Source: JADGAU01 sp045047105
GTDB lineage: Bacteria > Pseudomonadota > Gammaproteobacteria > GRL18
Reading direction: 5' to 3'
NCBI GenBank assembly: GCA_045047105.1
Contig: JASFYQ010000117.1
Coordinates: 1-15,851, forward strand
DNA: 15,851 nt
The notes under the pieces are model-generated. The model was not told the DNA's origin, did not search any database, and saw nothing but the letters and a program-made list of their open reading frames with translations. Positions 15,702-15,851 of this stretch are shown one piece after another. Each line of letters begins with the position of its first letter. Position 1 is the stretch's first letter. A program made the position numbers and the translations under genes.

Positions 15702-15851
15702 GTGTATAAATACCCCCCCCAACGCCGTTCAGAATTTTGGGGTGGTATACTAATTCAACGAAGAGCACTAGAAGAAGGTTTACCATATCAAACTTTAGTA
15801 ACAAGTATTCTTCACAAATATGCCTCTGGCAGTTTATATGACGCCACAGCG
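15702..15851 (+). pseudogene. C-terminal remnant of a CopG-family antitoxin, running off the right edge
   Basis: From about 15753 the frame reads IQRRALEEGLPYQTL then a LHKYASGSLYDA segment to the edge. I recognise this as the second half of CopG-type antitoxins of type II toxin-antitoxin systems (PF12441 style). Intact relatives carry roughly 50 or more residues before this, with an arm like RINIRIS followed by a Ser-x-Asp-Leu turn. Here the frame is closed by TAA at 15699-15701. The only possible start is GTG at 15702, and the intervening residues (VYKYPPQRRSEFWGG) do not look like the family. malQ ends 42 bp upstream, so the missing half is not nearby in another frame. A truncated gene is the best reading. 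The cognate toxin, if any, would normally be adjacent; it is not in this window. Confidence 0.6.

Noticed and set aside
15704..15750. Possible integron attC site next to the antitoxin remnant
   Set aside because: The palindrome is only 47 bp and the required GTTRRRY and RYYYAAC core sites are not both present in the right arrangement.

Overview
The window reads as chromosomal DNA of an AT-rich gammaproteobacterium. The UbiD, SH3-anchor, YrdA-type and glycogen proteins all look like gammaproteobacterial versions, coding is dense, and intergenic gaps are short. A Gly/Asn-rich protein fragment at the left edge weakly suggests a sulfur-storing lineage; that is an inference from recalled sequence style, not a firm identification.

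Left region (1-2461, + strand): the tail of a Gly/Asn/Pro-rich protein, a secreted SH3b protein with a C-terminal membrane anchor, and ubiD, the ubiquinone-pathway decarboxylase, which uses a TTG start. The three are separated by 13 and 24 bp and probably co-transcribed. Next (2541-6130, +) is a signalling pair. One member is a DUF3391/HD-GYP-like protein with an altered HD motif. The other is a soluble PAS-PAS hybrid histidine kinase with one degenerate and one intact receiver. A gamma-class carbonic anhydrase-like hexapeptide protein (6148-6675, -) converges on the kinase. A small uncharacterised 69-residue ORF (6884-7093, +) overlaps the end of glgA tail to tail.

The right two thirds is a glycogen/alpha-glucan block built around a divergent control region at about 10895-11060. 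To the left run glgB then glgA (branching enzyme, glycogen synthase). To the right run glgC (ADP-glucose pyrophosphorylase), a GH57 alpha-glucan-acting enzyme and malQ (4-alpha-glucanotransferase). Together they make ADP-glucose, extend and branch the polymer, and remodel or recycle malto-oligosaccharides. No glycogen phosphorylase or debranching enzyme of the GlgP or GlgX type lies in the window.

At the right edge is the C-terminal half of a CopG-family antitoxin. Its N-terminal DNA-binding part is missing, and it lies next to an imperfect inverted repeat and a run of eight C.

I did not find a clearly new multi-gene system. The most unusual points are the two degenerate signalling domains, a perfect 11-bp inverted repeat inside the small ORF just past glgA, a (TAAAAA)4 tract forming a ten-codon mini-ORF that overlaps the malQ start, a basic insertion in GlgA, and the antitoxin remnant. 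There is no CRISPR array, tRNA, rRNA or intact insertion sequence that I can see, and no gene-free stretch longer than about 210 bases.
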